This document shows positions 20,756 through 29,213 of a stretch of 64,000 nt of DNA, one piece after another; the stretch's first letter is position 1, and each line of letters opens with the position of its first letter. Made by a program: the position numbers and the translations under genes. The DNA comes from Candidatus Oscillochloris fontis (lineage in GTDB: Bacteria; Chloroflexota; Chloroflexia; Chloroflexales; Chloroflexaceae), in contig NZ_RYFD01000019.1 in assembly GCF_004138135.1 (NCBI RefSeq), positions 1 to 64,000 on the forward strand, read 5' to 3'. The notes below the pieces were generated by a model that worked only from the letters and a program-made list of their open reading frames with translations, ran no database searches and was not told where the DNA came from.

Positions 20756-22204
20756 ATGACTCAGGTTTTGATGCTGCGGCAACGTCTTTGGGTTACCCTT
20801 TTTCAGGGTGATCGTGGCCCGTGGTTGATCTTCTTCCTCTGTTTGGCGCTGCTGCCGTTAGCGCTGCCCCGAATTGCCCTCAGTGATGAGGTGCAGTACT
20901 ATGCCTATCTGCGCTCAGTCTACTTTGATCGTGATCTCGATTTTCGCAATGAATACACCTATTTTGCCGAGGCGGGTCTGCGGGTTGATGATCATGCCGT
21001 GGCCAATGCGTTGCTGCGAGAGGATGCGGTTAATCCGAACCCGGTTACGGGGCTATTGCGCAATGTAGCTCCGGTGGGTTCGGCTATCCTCTGGGCACCC
21101 GGCTTCATCCTCGCCGATGTGTGGGTCAATCTGGCGAACCTGTTGGGTGCCGAGATCGCCCGCGATGGCTATAGCCGCCCCTATATCCTGGCTACCTGCT
21201 GGATGACCGCGCTGTATAGTATGCTCGGCCTACAACTGACCTACCGCCTCGCCCGGCGCTATGTTGGTGATCTGGCTGCCACGCTGGCTACTCTGACCGT
21301 CTTTCTGGCTTCGCCGCTGCTCTTCTATACCACTATTGCTATGCCTTGGTCGCATGCCAATGGCTTCTTTCTCTTCACGCTCTTCCTGAGCATCTGGTTG
21401 CCTGGGCGAGGTATGGAACGTAGCCTGCGAACCTGGATCAGTCTTGGCCTCGTGGCTGGCTTGATGGTGATGACTCGTGAGCAGTTGGGGTTGCTGCTGA
21501 TCATTCCGGCCTTAGAGGCGCTGGCGAGCTATATCGGGCTGTTGCGTACTCAGGCATGGCGGCGAGTGGGGCTACAATTGGGGCAACACCTCGCCTTTGT
21601 GGCAATGCTGGTGCTGACGGTGACGCCGCAGTTGCTCGCTTACCAGATCCTCAATGGCCGCCCTGGCCCTTCATCTACTGTGGCTGGTAAACTCAACTGG
21701 CTCAGTCCTCGTTTCTTCGACACGCTCTTCGATCCGGCCCACGGTGCCTTTCTGTGGGCACCTGTGTTGCTGATCGGCCTCTTCGGTTTACCGCGTCTGG
21801 CTCGCCGCGATTGCGGCTTGGCCTGGATGCTGCTCACCGGCTTTCTGGCCCAGACCTACATCAACGGAGCCTTCGGTACAACCTGGCACCTGAGTGGCTC
21901 GTTTGGCTTCCGCCGCTTGATCGAGTGTACCCCGATCATTGTGCTGGGGTTGGCGCTGCTGATCGAGGATGTGCGGCCACGTTTAGGAACGTGGCCTCTC
22001 GTGTTGATCGCCGCGTTGCTCGTCTATTGGAATGTGGGTCTGATTGCCCAGTGGACCTTTGTGCGCAATGCGGATGGCTTCCGGCGTGGTCTGATCTGGG
22101 ATGGCATGCTCTACTACCAATTTGTGGAGGTACCGGGGCAGATCTTGGGCAAGATCTGGTCACTACTCTTTGATCGCTGTCGTCTGATGACCAATTGTTC
22201 GTAG
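20756..22204 (+). CDS. Multi-spanning membrane protein, GT-C-like
   Basis: A 482-residue hydrophobic protein with about 11 membrane helices. The first loop contains LSDEVQYYAYLRSVYFDRDLDF, an acidic D-E motif placed as in GT-C glycosyltransferases, so it may move a sugar from a polyprenyl carrier; sequence evidence beyond topology is weak. I chose the ATG at 20756, with GGAG upstream; the earlier frame lies in repeat DNA. The stop codon TAG (22202-22204) is inside a palindromic repeat that also holds the stop of the convergent gene. It closes the plus-strand surface block begun at 9889. Confidence 0.7.
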   Translation: MTQVLMLRQRLWVTLFQGDRGPWLIFFLCLALLPLALPRIALSDEVQYYAYLRSVYFDRDLDFRNEYTYFAEAGLRVDDHAVANALLREDAVNPNPVTGLLRNVAPVGSAILWAPGFILADVWVNLANLLGAEIARDGYSRPYILATCWMTALYSMLGLQLTYRLARRYVGDLAATLATLTVFLASPLLFYTTIAMPWSHANGFFLFTLFLSIWLPGRGMERSLRTWISLGLVAGLMVMTREQLGLLLIIPALEALASYIGLLRTQAWRRVGLQLGQHLAFVAMLVLTVTPQLLAYQILNGRPGPSSTVAGKLNWLSPRFFDTLFDPAHGAFLWAPVLLIGLFGLPRLARRDCGLAWMLLTGFLAQTYINGAFGTTWHLSGSFGFRRLIECTPIIVLGLALLIEDVRPRLGTWPLVLIAALLVYWNVGLIAQWTFVRNADGFRRGLIWDGMLYYQFVEVPGQILGKIWSLLFDRCRLMTNCS

Positions 22205-22228
22205 AGACTCAAAATCTTGCGTCCCTAC
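22201..22228. repeat. GTAGAGAC..GTCTCTAC palindrome, family E copy 1, containing two stop codons
   Basis: 28 bp, starting GTAGAGACTC and ending GCGTCCCTAC. Other copies are at 29062-29089 and 47544-47571, where the palindrome is nearly perfect. Its left TAG (22202-22204) ends the plus-strand gene and its right CTA (22225-22227) is the stop of the minus-strand gene. Confidence 0.9.
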
Positions 22229-24249
22229 TGTTGCACCAACACAATGCTGATTGGTCCACGCCCGCTGGGATCAGGGCTGGTTGGCGCATACAGGTTAAGC
22301 CGGTTGAGTCCAGGGGCGAGCAGGATGTGGAAGCTACGGGCTTGGCGTTCGCGGTTCACCTGCCATGTGCCTATGGGGCTACCATTCAGATCCATGTCTA
22401 CCGAGCGGGCTTGGCTATAGCTCTCTGTCGTCAGGTACATACTGATAGCCATAGGCTGCGGGTTGGGGTTCATGAGCAGGATCTCGCCGGCTTCACGCAT
22501 CCAGCGCCAACGTAGCCCAGCGGCCTCTTCCTGCGGGTACCAGCCGTTGCCGAAGTAGGCAACGGGTTGACGTGGCCCATCTGGTACATGGTAGATCGCC
22601 GTGCCATCAGGGTAGTACGTGGGGATGATGCCGGGGATTACCTGCGCAATGGCTGCCTCGGCATCTGCGCGTTGGGTAGGGGGAATACGCGCCCAGTGGA
22701 CGACAATATCGCGCACATCAAAGGCATCGAGAACAGCGGGCAGGCTGGTGGAGGTGAGCAGGTTGTCGGGGTGCGGGTGTAGTTCGCGCAGTTGTCGCAG
22801 GCCGGGGGTGAACTCGGCAAACGGGTAAGAGGGAATGCGCGCCAGATAGCCACCCACGAGTGGCCGTCCGTGGGTGATCTGGTCGTGCAGATCGCGGCTG
22901 CTATCAATATTCACCGGCAGCACTAGGATCGCCCCTGGCTTGCCTGCCAGATCGGCATAGGCGGGTTGAACAACAAAGGGCTGGGTGGGCCAGATCGGTG
23001 GGGCCAACTCAACGAGCGCCACGCCCAGCACGATCAGCAGTGCCCGTTGAGCATAGTGGGTGACGAGGTAGTGCAGCCCCAACCCGGCCAGTGGTGCCAG
23101 GGCGATGTTGGTAAGCACTACAAAGTGGCTGGGACGTTGGGCGATCTCCATACCCGGAACGAGCAGTAGCAGACGATACGGCAGGGGAATGCCAGTCTGG
23201 AAGGGGCCAACCAGCAGTTGGGGGCCGAGGGCCAGCACCAACCCCACCAGGGCCAGTACGAGCCAACGGCGGGCAGTGGGCCATGCACGCACACATCCGA
23301 CCACGGCGAGGGCCAGCGTGGTATAGCCGAGGGCATTATTCCAGGCCGAGATGCCAGGGTGGAGGATGGGGCCAAGTTGAGCCACCGCAGACCCCCAGAG
23401 TGGGTGGAGGTAACTGGGGAGCCAGAAGTCGAGCAGATTGGCCGAGCGTTTGATCATCAGATCGGCCAGCATGGAAGAATCGCCACCACCCTGGCCCATC
23501 TCGATCACCGTGCTGGCCAAACCGAGCAGCAGCGGTGCCATGGTGAGGGCGGCGGTGGCCGGAACGAGCAGGAGGCGGGAGAGCATTGTCAGCAGCACTC
23601 GCCCACCGCTGCGCCAGGGCAGCCAGAGCAACACCGCGATTAGGCTATAGACCGCGCCATAGACGAGGTAATAGAGGCTGGTATAGCCGACCAGCGCCAA
23701 CATGATTCCGGCCAGGATCGCCCATAGCGAGCGACGTTCCTCTAGGGCAACCAGCAGTAACCATGCATAGAGCACGAGCCATTGTAACGAGGCCATTTCG
23801 AGTTGGCCATCATAGGCTTTGGTGGTGTGGAAGGGCGAGAAGGTGAAGAGCAGCCCGACAACAAAGGCGATGTGTGGCGACACCCCCACCCGCTGGGTCA
23901 GCAGGTAGGCACCCAACCCAGCCAGGGCGAAGGCGAGCAGCAGGGCTACATTGAAGGCCAGCACCGGCCCGGCGAGGGCGGTGATTGGAGCAACCATGAT
24001 CCCACTCGCGATATTGACCGGGTGGATCGCTAAGTTGACCCCGCCGGGATAGTAGAGCAGATCGGTATAGAGCGGGCTACTCCCTGTTGCGAGGGCGTGT
24101 TGCACCCACCAGAGATGCCAGACATGCTGCCAGCCATCAATACCCGCCACCGGGCCACCCGGAAAGGCGATCTGCATGGATGGGACGGCGACGGCAAAAA
24201 AGGCGACGCTGGCGGCGAGGTAGCCGATGAATGCAAGCAGGTGTTTCAA
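22225..24249 (-). CDS. Large multi-spanning membrane protein, GT-C/YfhO-like
   Basis: About 674 residues, with roughly 12 membrane helices and a C-terminal extracytoplasmic beta-rich domain of about 200 residues. The first loop has GIDGWQHVWHLWWVQHAL followed by DLLYYPGG, an arrangement found in GT-C and YfhO-like proteins that act with lipid-linked sugars. Frame and composition are native-like from about residue 1 of my start, a TTG at 24249 (LKHLLAFIGYL). The only ATG before it, at 24351, is inside repeat DNA and would prepend repeat-encoded residues. The ribosome site is weak, so the start is uncertain. Substrate is unknown. Confidence 0.7.
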   Translation of the reverse strand: MKHLLAFIGYLAASVAFFAVAVPSMQIAFPGGPVAGIDGWQHVWHLWWVQHALATGSSPLYTDLLYYPGGVNLAIHPVNIASGIMVAPITALAGPVLAFNVALLLAFALAGLGAYLLTQRVGVSPHIAFVVGLLFTFSPFHTTKAYDGQLEMASLQWLVLYAWLLLVALEERRSLWAILAGIMLALVGYTSLYYLVYGAVYSLIAVLLWLPWRSGGRVLLTMLSRLLLVPATAALTMAPLLLGLASTVIEMGQGGGDSSMLADLMIKRSANLLDFWLPSYLHPLWGSAVAQLGPILHPGISAWNNALGYTTLALAVVGCVRAWPTARRWLVLALVGLVLALGPQLLVGPFQTGIPLPYRLLLLVPGMEIAQRPSHFVVLTNIALAPLAGLGLHYLVTHYAQRALLIVLGVALVELAPPIWPTQPFVVQPAYADLAGKPGAILVLPVNIDSSRDLHDQITHGRPLVGGYLARIPSYPFAEFTPGLRQLRELHPHPDNLLTSTSLPAVLDAFDVRDIVVHWARIPPTQRADAEAAIAQVIPGIIPTYYPDGTAIYHVPDGPRQPVAYFGNGWYPQEEAAGLRWRWMREAGEILLMNPNPQPMAISMYLTTESYSQARSVDMDLNGSPIGTWQVNRERQARSFHILLAPGLNRLNLYAPTSPDPSGRGPISIVLVQQ

Positions 24250-24283
24250 GATTTGTTCTTTGAGCTTCCGGGAAGCTCGTTTT

Positions 24284-24417
24284 GGGGCTACGCCCCAAAC
24301 CCATGGTTTTGCTGGTGTGGTTGGCCGCTTTGCGGCCAACCACACCAGCAAAATATGTTTTCATGGGGGCATGCGGCCCCCATACCCCTGCTAGGGGCGC
24401 ATCGCGATGCGCCCCTA
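24284..24417. repeat. Palindromic element, family A copy 5, with a GGGGCGCAT palindrome
   Basis: The main hairpin 24307-24353 has a perfect 22-bp stem with loop TTT and core GGCCGC/GCGGCC. Its arm GCTGGTGTGGTT is shared with copy 7 (50842-50890), which has loop AAA, so the two are the same element in opposite orientation. A satellite GGGGC/GCCCC hairpin lies at 24286-24298. A GGGGCGCATC/GATGCGCCCC palindrome ends at 24417, five bases from the next gene's stop codon. Confidence 0.8.
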
Positions 24418-24421
24418 CGCA

Positions 24422-25063
24422 TTACAACGCCTTCTGGCCCTCGCGGGTCGTGGCGAGGCTGCCTAGGTGGCAGGCTTCGCTCAGCGCGGCCAGGAAGGGC
24501 AGATCGTCGCCATACTCAATGATGCTAATACTCGCATTGGTGATCCAGAGGCGATTGATGCGATCCATCGGCATGGCGATGGCATCGGCAACCAGAACCT
24601 TCACCACAACATCGTGCGTGCTGACCAGGATCGTCTCGCCCTTATGCTTGGCATAGACTCGCTCTTGGAAATCGAGGCTGCGTTTGAGCACATTGGAGAA
24701 GCTCTCACCGCCGGGCATCTGCGAGCGGGTGGGATGTTCGCGCCACTCACGCAGGCCAGGGGCATACTTCTCGGTAATCTCATCAATAAACTTGCCCTGC
24801 CACTCACCGTGGTGGATTTCGAGCAACTCTTCGGCATGCTCGAAGGGCACATTGGGGTGGTGGATCGCAATCGCCTCGGCGGTACGGGCGGCGCGCTGGA
24901 GGCGGCTGGTGTAGATATGCGCAATCGGCTCACTCTTTAGGCGCTCGGCCAGTGCTTCGGCTTGGCGCAACCCCAACTCGGAGAGTTGTGAGTCGGATTG
25001 ACCCTGGTAGCGGTGGATGCGGTTCCACTCGCTCTCGCCGTGGCGGACAATGATCATACGCAT
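24422..25063 (-). CDS. Histidine phosphatase (phosphoglycerate mutase-like) family protein
   Basis: A 213-residue member of the branch-1 histidine phosphatases. The catalytic RHGES motif is at residues 7-11 (IIVRHGESEWN), the second Arg lies in TSRLQRAARTAEAI, the acid/base Glu in LLEIHHGEWQGKF, and the second His in ILVSTHDVVVKVLV. These features suit a cofactor-independent acid-phosphatase-type or GpmB/CobC-like enzyme; the true substrate cannot be told. The start at 25063 (MRMIIVRHGES) has an AGG-type ribosome site. The frame runs back to 25270 through repeat DNA. It is divergent from dgkA. Confidence 0.85.
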   Translation of the reverse strand: MRMIIVRHGESEWNRIHRYQGQSDSQLSELGLRQAEALAERLKSEPIAHIYTSRLQRAARTAEAIAIHHPNVPFEHAEELLEIHHGEWQGKFIDEITEKYAPGLREWREHPTRSQMPGGESFSNVLKRSLDFQERVYAKHKGETILVSTHDVVVKVLVADAIAMPMDRINRLWITNASISIIEYGDDLPFLAALSEACHLGSLATTREGQKAL

Positions 25064-25142
25064 GGGGGCGATCCTCATCGGTACTATAGGGTTTAGCAGT
25101 GGCCCGTTTGGGCAGGGGCTATTATAGCCCATGTACGTCGTG

Positions 25143-25283
25143 CCACCTTCGGTGGGGGTTCTGGGGCGGCGAAGCCTCCCCCGAACCCCCACCGGGAGGC
25201 TTACGTTCATGTCAATGAGCGGCTTGCCGCCCCCGAAGATCTTTTTGGTATTGTTTGGTGGCGCAGCCACTAAACAATACCAA
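25143..25283. repeat. Composite palindromic element, family A copy 6
   Basis: GGTGGGGGTTC and CCCCCGAACCCCCACC ends are present on the left side. The main hairpin 25244-25283 has a 19-bp stem with one G/T mismatch (a wobble pair in RNA), loop GCA and core GGTGGC. It fills the divergent space between the histidine phosphatase and dgkA. A TATAAT at 25303-25308 just beyond it may be the dgkA -10 box. Confidence 0.75.
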
Positions 25284-25342
25284 ACCAGTTACGTCACTGG
25301 TGTATAATTCGTGGGGATACCAACACGGCTTCTCTCTGGAGT

Positions 25343-25756
25343 ATGATGAGACGTCAGTATCTACAAGAGACACCGCCAGCCCGTCCGATTGATCGGCGTG
25401 TGGAGGCGCTGATTGCCTCCTTTGGCTATGCTTTTGCCGGGGTCTGGTATATGTTTCGGACGCAGCGTAATGCCCAAATCCACCTGTTAGTGGGGGCATG
25501 TGCGCTTGCGTTGGGGAGTATACTAGGGCTAGAGCGTTGGGAATGGTTGGCGCTGGTGTTGGTTATTGCACTGGTGTTGGCAGCCGAAGGAATGAACACC
25601 GCAATTGAAGTGACGGTCGATCTGATCACCACCGCACGGCATCCTTTAGCCAAAATTGCCAAGGATGTAGCGGCAGGAACGGTGCTGATCTGTGCGATTA
25701 CAGCGGTGGTTGTTGGGTGTATTGTCTTTCTGCCTCACCTGCTTGTCGGTGTGTAG
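25343..25756 (+). CDS. dgkA: Prokaryotic diacylglycerol/undecaprenol kinase
   Basis: A 137-residue integral membrane kinase of the DgkA family, which phosphorylates diacylglycerol or undecaprenol with ATP. Three membrane helices follow an amphipathic N-terminal segment. The family signatures are RNAQIHLLVG (before helix 1) and the catalytic EGMNTAIEVTVDLI, whose Glu residues coordinate the metal and ATP. HPLAKIAKDVAAGTVL precedes helix 3. Tandem ATGs at 25343 and 25346 make the exact start uncertain. In bacteria lacking large amounts of osmoregulated glucans these proteins usually recycle undecaprenol. It is followed 31 bp later by a UbiB-type gene and probably cotranscribed. Confidence 0.93.
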   Translation: MMRRQYLQETPPARPIDRRVEALIASFGYAFAGVWYMFRTQRNAQIHLLVGACALALGSILGLERWEWLALVLVIALVLAAEGMNTAIEVTVDLITTARHPLAKIAKDVAAGTVLICAITAVVVGCIVFLPHLLVGV

Positions 25757-25787
25757 CCTTAAACCGGCTGCATACCTTAACGAAATT

Positions 25788-27464
25788 ATGTGGCCACTTG
25801 TCCGCCAAGCGCGCTACCTTGGGCGCTACCGCGAGATCGCGCAGGTGTTGGTCGGGCACGGCTTCGGCTATGTGGTCGAGCAACTGGGGCTACTCTCGCT
25901 GCTCTCGATACCCCGGCGCGTGGTGATGCGTGTTCCCCCAGCCCCGCCGCTCAGCAGCGCCGAGCGGCTGCGTGAGGCGCTGATTGCGCTTGGTCCCACC
26001 TTTGTCAAGCTGGGCCAGGCGCTCAGTACGCGCCCCGATCTGCTCCCGGCTGAATTTGTCCACGAACTGGGTAAGCTCCAAGATACCGTTCCGCCCTTTC
26101 CTAGCCATATCGCCGTGGCCACGATTGAGGAGTCGCTAGGGAAACCGGTCAGTAAGCTCTTTGCCACTTTTGATCTGCAACCCTTGGCGGCGGCCTCATT
26201 GGGCCAGGTGCATGCGGCCACGCTGCCCACGGGTGAGCAGGTGGTGGTGAAGGTGCAGCGCCCCGATATTGCCGGGCGGATCATGACCGATCTGGCCATT
26301 TTGGCCGATCTGGCCGCCTTGGCTGAGGAGCGCTTTGCGTTGGGGAGCCAGTACCGCTTTAGTGATCTGGTGCGTGAATTTAGTATCACCCTGCGGGCTG
26401 AACTCGATTACCGCCGTGAGGGGCGCAATGCCGACCGCTTCCGCCAGCTCTTTACCGAGGTGCCCCAGGTCTATATCCCGACGGTCTATTGGGAGTATAC
26501 CGAGGAGCGCGTGTTGACGAGTGAGCGCCTGTTTGGGGTCAAGGTGAATGACCTGCCCGCACTGACGGCGGCGGGGATTGATCCGGTGCAGTTAGCGCGT
26601 GGCAGTATGCAAGTGGTGTTGCAGGAGATCTTCAATTTTGGCTTTTTCCACAGCGATCCGCATCCGGGCAACTTCTTTGCGCTGGATGGGAATCGGCTGG
26701 GTATTGTTGATTTTGGCCAAGTTGGTAGTCTTGATCGTCCAACCACCCAGGGCTTGGTGTTGTTACTGGGAGCCTTGGTGGATCATGACACCCACGGCCT
26801 GTTGCGGGCCTTGGAGCAGTTGGAGGTGGTCTCACGGCGGGCGATCACCCCGGCGCTACGCCGCGATATGGCCCACTTTACCGAGGGCTTTGTGGATCGT
26901 CCGTTGAGTGAGCTTTCGGCGCGCGAGACGGTGAGTGAACTGCTCGCGCTGTTACGTCGCCATCAGATCTGGGTGCCGGGGCCGCTGGCGATGCTGCTTA
27001 AGGCGCTGGTGATGATGGAGGGCATGGGGGGGCAACTTGACCCCGATCTGGATGTGTTTAGTATTGCGCGTCCGTATGCCCGTCAAGCGCTGGCCGAACA
27101 CTTCTCACCGGCTGCATTGAGCCAGCGTGCGCTGCGCCAGAGTCGCGAAATTGGTGAGACGGCGCTGGAGTTGCCGCATCAACTGAGCGATCTGCTCCAG
27201 AGCCTGGATGATGGTGAACTGAAGATTCAGACCCGTGAATTGGAACTGCGCCACCTGAGCCACGCCGTCATCAGTGCTGCTAACCGCTTGGCAATTGCCT
27301 TTGTGCTCGCCGCGATGATCCTGGGCGTGGGGCTGGTGGCGGTGGCGATGGGTTTGGGTGGTTGGCAAGGAACGATGCCGACGATCCTGCTCACCGTCGG
27401 TATTACGGGGGTCATCCTGAGTTCATTGGTACTAGGGATCGCCCTCTTGCGCGGGCGGGAGTAA
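25788..27464 (+). CDS. UbiB/ABC1-family atypical kinase
   Basis: A 558-residue protein-kinase-like membrane protein. The family-specific KLGQALSTRPDLLP (KxGQ helix) is near residue 74, the Ala-rich nucleotide loop reads AAASLGQVH, the invariant Lys is in VVVKVQRP, the catalytic loop is HSDPHPGNF and the metal motif is VDFGQVG. Two hydrophobic helices close the C-terminus. UbiB proteins act as ATPases supporting isoprenoid-lipid (quinone) metabolism rather than phosphorylating proteins. I start at the ATG at 25788; the frame extends back over dgkA in another phase. The neighbourhood with a lipid kinase suggests a membrane-lipid role. Confidence 0.9.
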   Translation: MWPLVRQARYLGRYREIAQVLVGHGFGYVVEQLGLLSLLSIPRRVVMRVPPAPPLSSAERLREALIALGPTFVKLGQALSTRPDLLPAEFVHELGKLQDTVPPFPSHIAVATIEESLGKPVSKLFATFDLQPLAAASLGQVHAATLPTGEQVVVKVQRPDIAGRIMTDLAILADLAALAEERFALGSQYRFSDLVREFSITLRAELDYRREGRNADRFRQLFTEVPQVYIPTVYWEYTEERVLTSERLFGVKVNDLPALTAAGIDPVQLARGSMQVVLQEIFNFGFFHSDPHPGNFFALDGNRLGIVDFGQVGSLDRPTTQGLVLLLGALVDHDTHGLLRALEQLEVVSRRAITPALRRDMAHFTEGFVDRPLSELSARETVSELLALLRRHQIWVPGPLAMLLKALVMMEGMGGQLDPDLDVFSIARPYARQALAEHFSPAALSQRALRQSREIGETALELPHQLSDLLQSLDDGELKIQTRELELRHLSHAVISAANRLAIAFVLAAMILGVGLVAVAMGLGGWQGTMPTILLTVGITGVILSSLVLGIALLRGRE

Positions 27465-27602
27465 CATATGTACAAATCGTACACAATGACTATTGGTTAT
27501 TTCATCCAAACCCGCAGACCCCTGTAAAGTGGTACAATCCGGCTGTATCATAATGCCGTCCCGCAATCGGTGGGCGGCCTGAGTTACGGAGGCCATGAAT
27601 TT

Positions 27603-29033
27603 ATGTCCGCACCGCTCCGCGATTTTCTAGAGATCCCTTACGATCAACTGGAAGAACTCAATCTTAAGGCCAAAGAGCAGCGCCGCAGCCGCGTGCCTGC
27701 CGAGCAGTTACGCGAGGAGCGCATGGCCTACCTCGCCGGTGAGAAGCGCATTAAGGCTGTCACGGTCTGCTTTACCGACCTTGAGGGCCGCCTCCATATG
27801 CTCGATTATGATAAGAAGTTCCTGTTGTCCTCCTACGACAATCTGACCTTCGATGGCTCTTCGATCCGTGGTTTCTCGGCCCAGGCCGAGTCGGATCTGC
27901 GCCTGAGCATTGATTGGCCGGCCTTCTACTGGCTCCCCGCTGATGTGTTTGGTCCTGGTAAGGTGCTCGTCTTTGCTGAAGTCCGCCAGCGTGATGGTTC
28001 GCCCTACCCCGGCGATATGCGCTCGAAGCTCAAGCTGTTCTTGGATGAGCTCTACGCGAAAGAGGGCCTGACGGTCAATCTGGCCAATGAGATCGAGGGC
28101 TTTATCTTCCTGGGTCGCAACGCCGAGCAGCGCTATCGCGAGACGGGCGAGTTCACCATGGTGAGCACCTCCGGCTACTACCACTCGTTGCCGGGTGACC
28201 CGTTGCGCACCTTCATTGACATGGCGGCTGAGGCGCAGCGGGCGATGGGCTTCTCGAATGAGAAGGATCACCCTGAGGTAGCACCTTCGCAGTTCGAGAT
28301 GAACTACAGCTACACCGAGGCGCTGATTGCGTCCGACCAGATCCTGCTCTACAAACTCATCTGCCGTCAGGTGGCGAGCCGCCTCGACATGACCGCCTCG
28401 TTCCTGCCCAAGCCGGTCACTGGCGTGAATGGTAGCGGCATGCACACCAACATCTCGATCTCTGGGAGTGATGGGGTTAACCTCTTCCACGATGCCAATG
28501 GTGAAGAGGGTCTCTCCGATTACGCCTGGAAGTTCGTTGATGGCGTGCTCTACCACGCCAAGGATCTGTGTCTGTTGCTCAACGCGAGCGTCAATGCCTA
28601 CCGGCGGCTCGACCCGCACTACGAGGCTCCCAACCAGATCAAGGCTTCGGGGATTGACCGTGGCTCGATGGTGCGTATCCCGATTGGGAACGCACGCACC
28701 GCCCGTGTTGAGGTGCGCTCGATTGCTCCCGATGCCCACCCGCACATGGCGATCTATGCCATTCTGCGTGCTGGTCTGAGTAATGTAGAGACCAATCCGA
28801 GCATCCGCAAGGGTGAGGAGACGCTGCCCGACAACATCTACGATGCGATTACCGACTTCCGCGCCAGTGCGATGATCGCCGATGTCCTGGGTGAAGAGGT
28901 TCAGGCCAAGTACGCCGACCTCAAGGAGGCCGTTGCTGATCGCTGCCCGCGCAAGCTGGGGACGCTGATCAAGCGCGCTGAGGTACAGTTCCACCACGAA
29001 GTGACGAACCAGTACCTCTGGAGCCGTTTCTAG
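27603..29033 (+). CDS. glnA: Glutamine synthetase (GSI-type)
   Basis: Catalyses ATP-dependent amidation of glutamate to glutamine. It is 476 residues. The N-terminal beta-grasp includes DNLTFDGSSIRGFS. The catalytic barrel has EIEGFIF and EVAPSQFEMNYS (metal-binding Glu residues), the ATP site PKPVTGVNGSGMHTNIS and the glutamate site IGNARTARVEVRS. The first 45 residues are an unusual charged leader. I found no NLY-(D/E)-LP-type adenylylation site near the C-terminus, so control by adenylylation seems unlikely; this is inferred from absence. GGAGG lies ten bases before the ATG at 27603, and a strong intrinsic terminator follows the stop. Confidence 0.93.
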   Translation: MSAPLRDFLEIPYDQLEELNLKAKEQRRSRVPAEQLREERMAYLAGEKRIKAVTVCFTDLEGRLHMLDYDKKFLLSSYDNLTFDGSSIRGFSAQAESDLRLSIDWPAFYWLPADVFGPGKVLVFAEVRQRDGSPYPGDMRSKLKLFLDELYAKEGLTVNLANEIEGFIFLGRNAEQRYRETGEFTMVSTSGYYHSLPGDPLRTFIDMAAEAQRAMGFSNEKDHPEVAPSQFEMNYSYTEALIASDQILLYKLICRQVASRLDMTASFLPKPVTGVNGSGMHTNISISGSDGVNLFHDANGEEGLSDYAWKFVDGVLYHAKDLCLLLNASVNAYRRLDPHYEAPNQIKASGIDRGSMVRIPIGNARTARVEVRSIAPDAHPHMAIYAILRAGLSNVETNPSIRKGEETLPDNIYDAITDFRASAMIADVLGEEVQAKYADLKEAVADRCPRKLGTLIKRAEVQFHHEVTNQYLWSRF

Positions 29034-29045
29034 TTCGGCGATGGG

Positions 29046-29112
29046 AACCGGGGGTGGAGCAGTAGAGGCGCAAAATCTTGCGTCTCTACTGCTCCACCCC
29101 CGGTTTTTTTTT
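29046..29112 (+). terminator. Intrinsic terminator of glnA built around a family E palindrome
   Basis: A stem of about 26 bp opens with AACCGGGGGTGGAGCA and closes with its complement, enclosing the repeat GTAGAGGCG..CGTCTCTAC (29062-29089), followed by nine T residues (29104-29112). Correct polarity for the plus strand. The outer stem lies outside the repeat, so the repeat appears to form the apex of the terminator. Confidence 0.85.
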
Positions 29113-29116
29113 AGTG

Positions 29117-29185
29117 TCCGCAGATTACGCAGATTACGCAGATTATTCCTCTATAATAATCTGCGTAATCTGCGTAATCTGCGGA
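29117..29185. repeat. GATTACGCA inverted repeat, family B copy 1
   Basis: Two perfectly complementary 31-bp arms (29117-29147 and 29155-29185) around a 7-base loop. Each arm is made of GATTACGCA 9-mers capped by TCCGCA. It ends 28 bp before the NACHT gene's ATG, so it lies in the 5' leader or promoter of that gene. Confidence 0.9.
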
Positions 29186-29213
29186 TAAACTGCATTGCCA
29201 TACTGAGGTGCCT

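Noticed and set aside
27708-28997. 429-residue minus-strand frame opposite glnA
   Set aside because: It mirrors the codon pattern of glnA, which has the conserved catalytic motifs on the plus strand.
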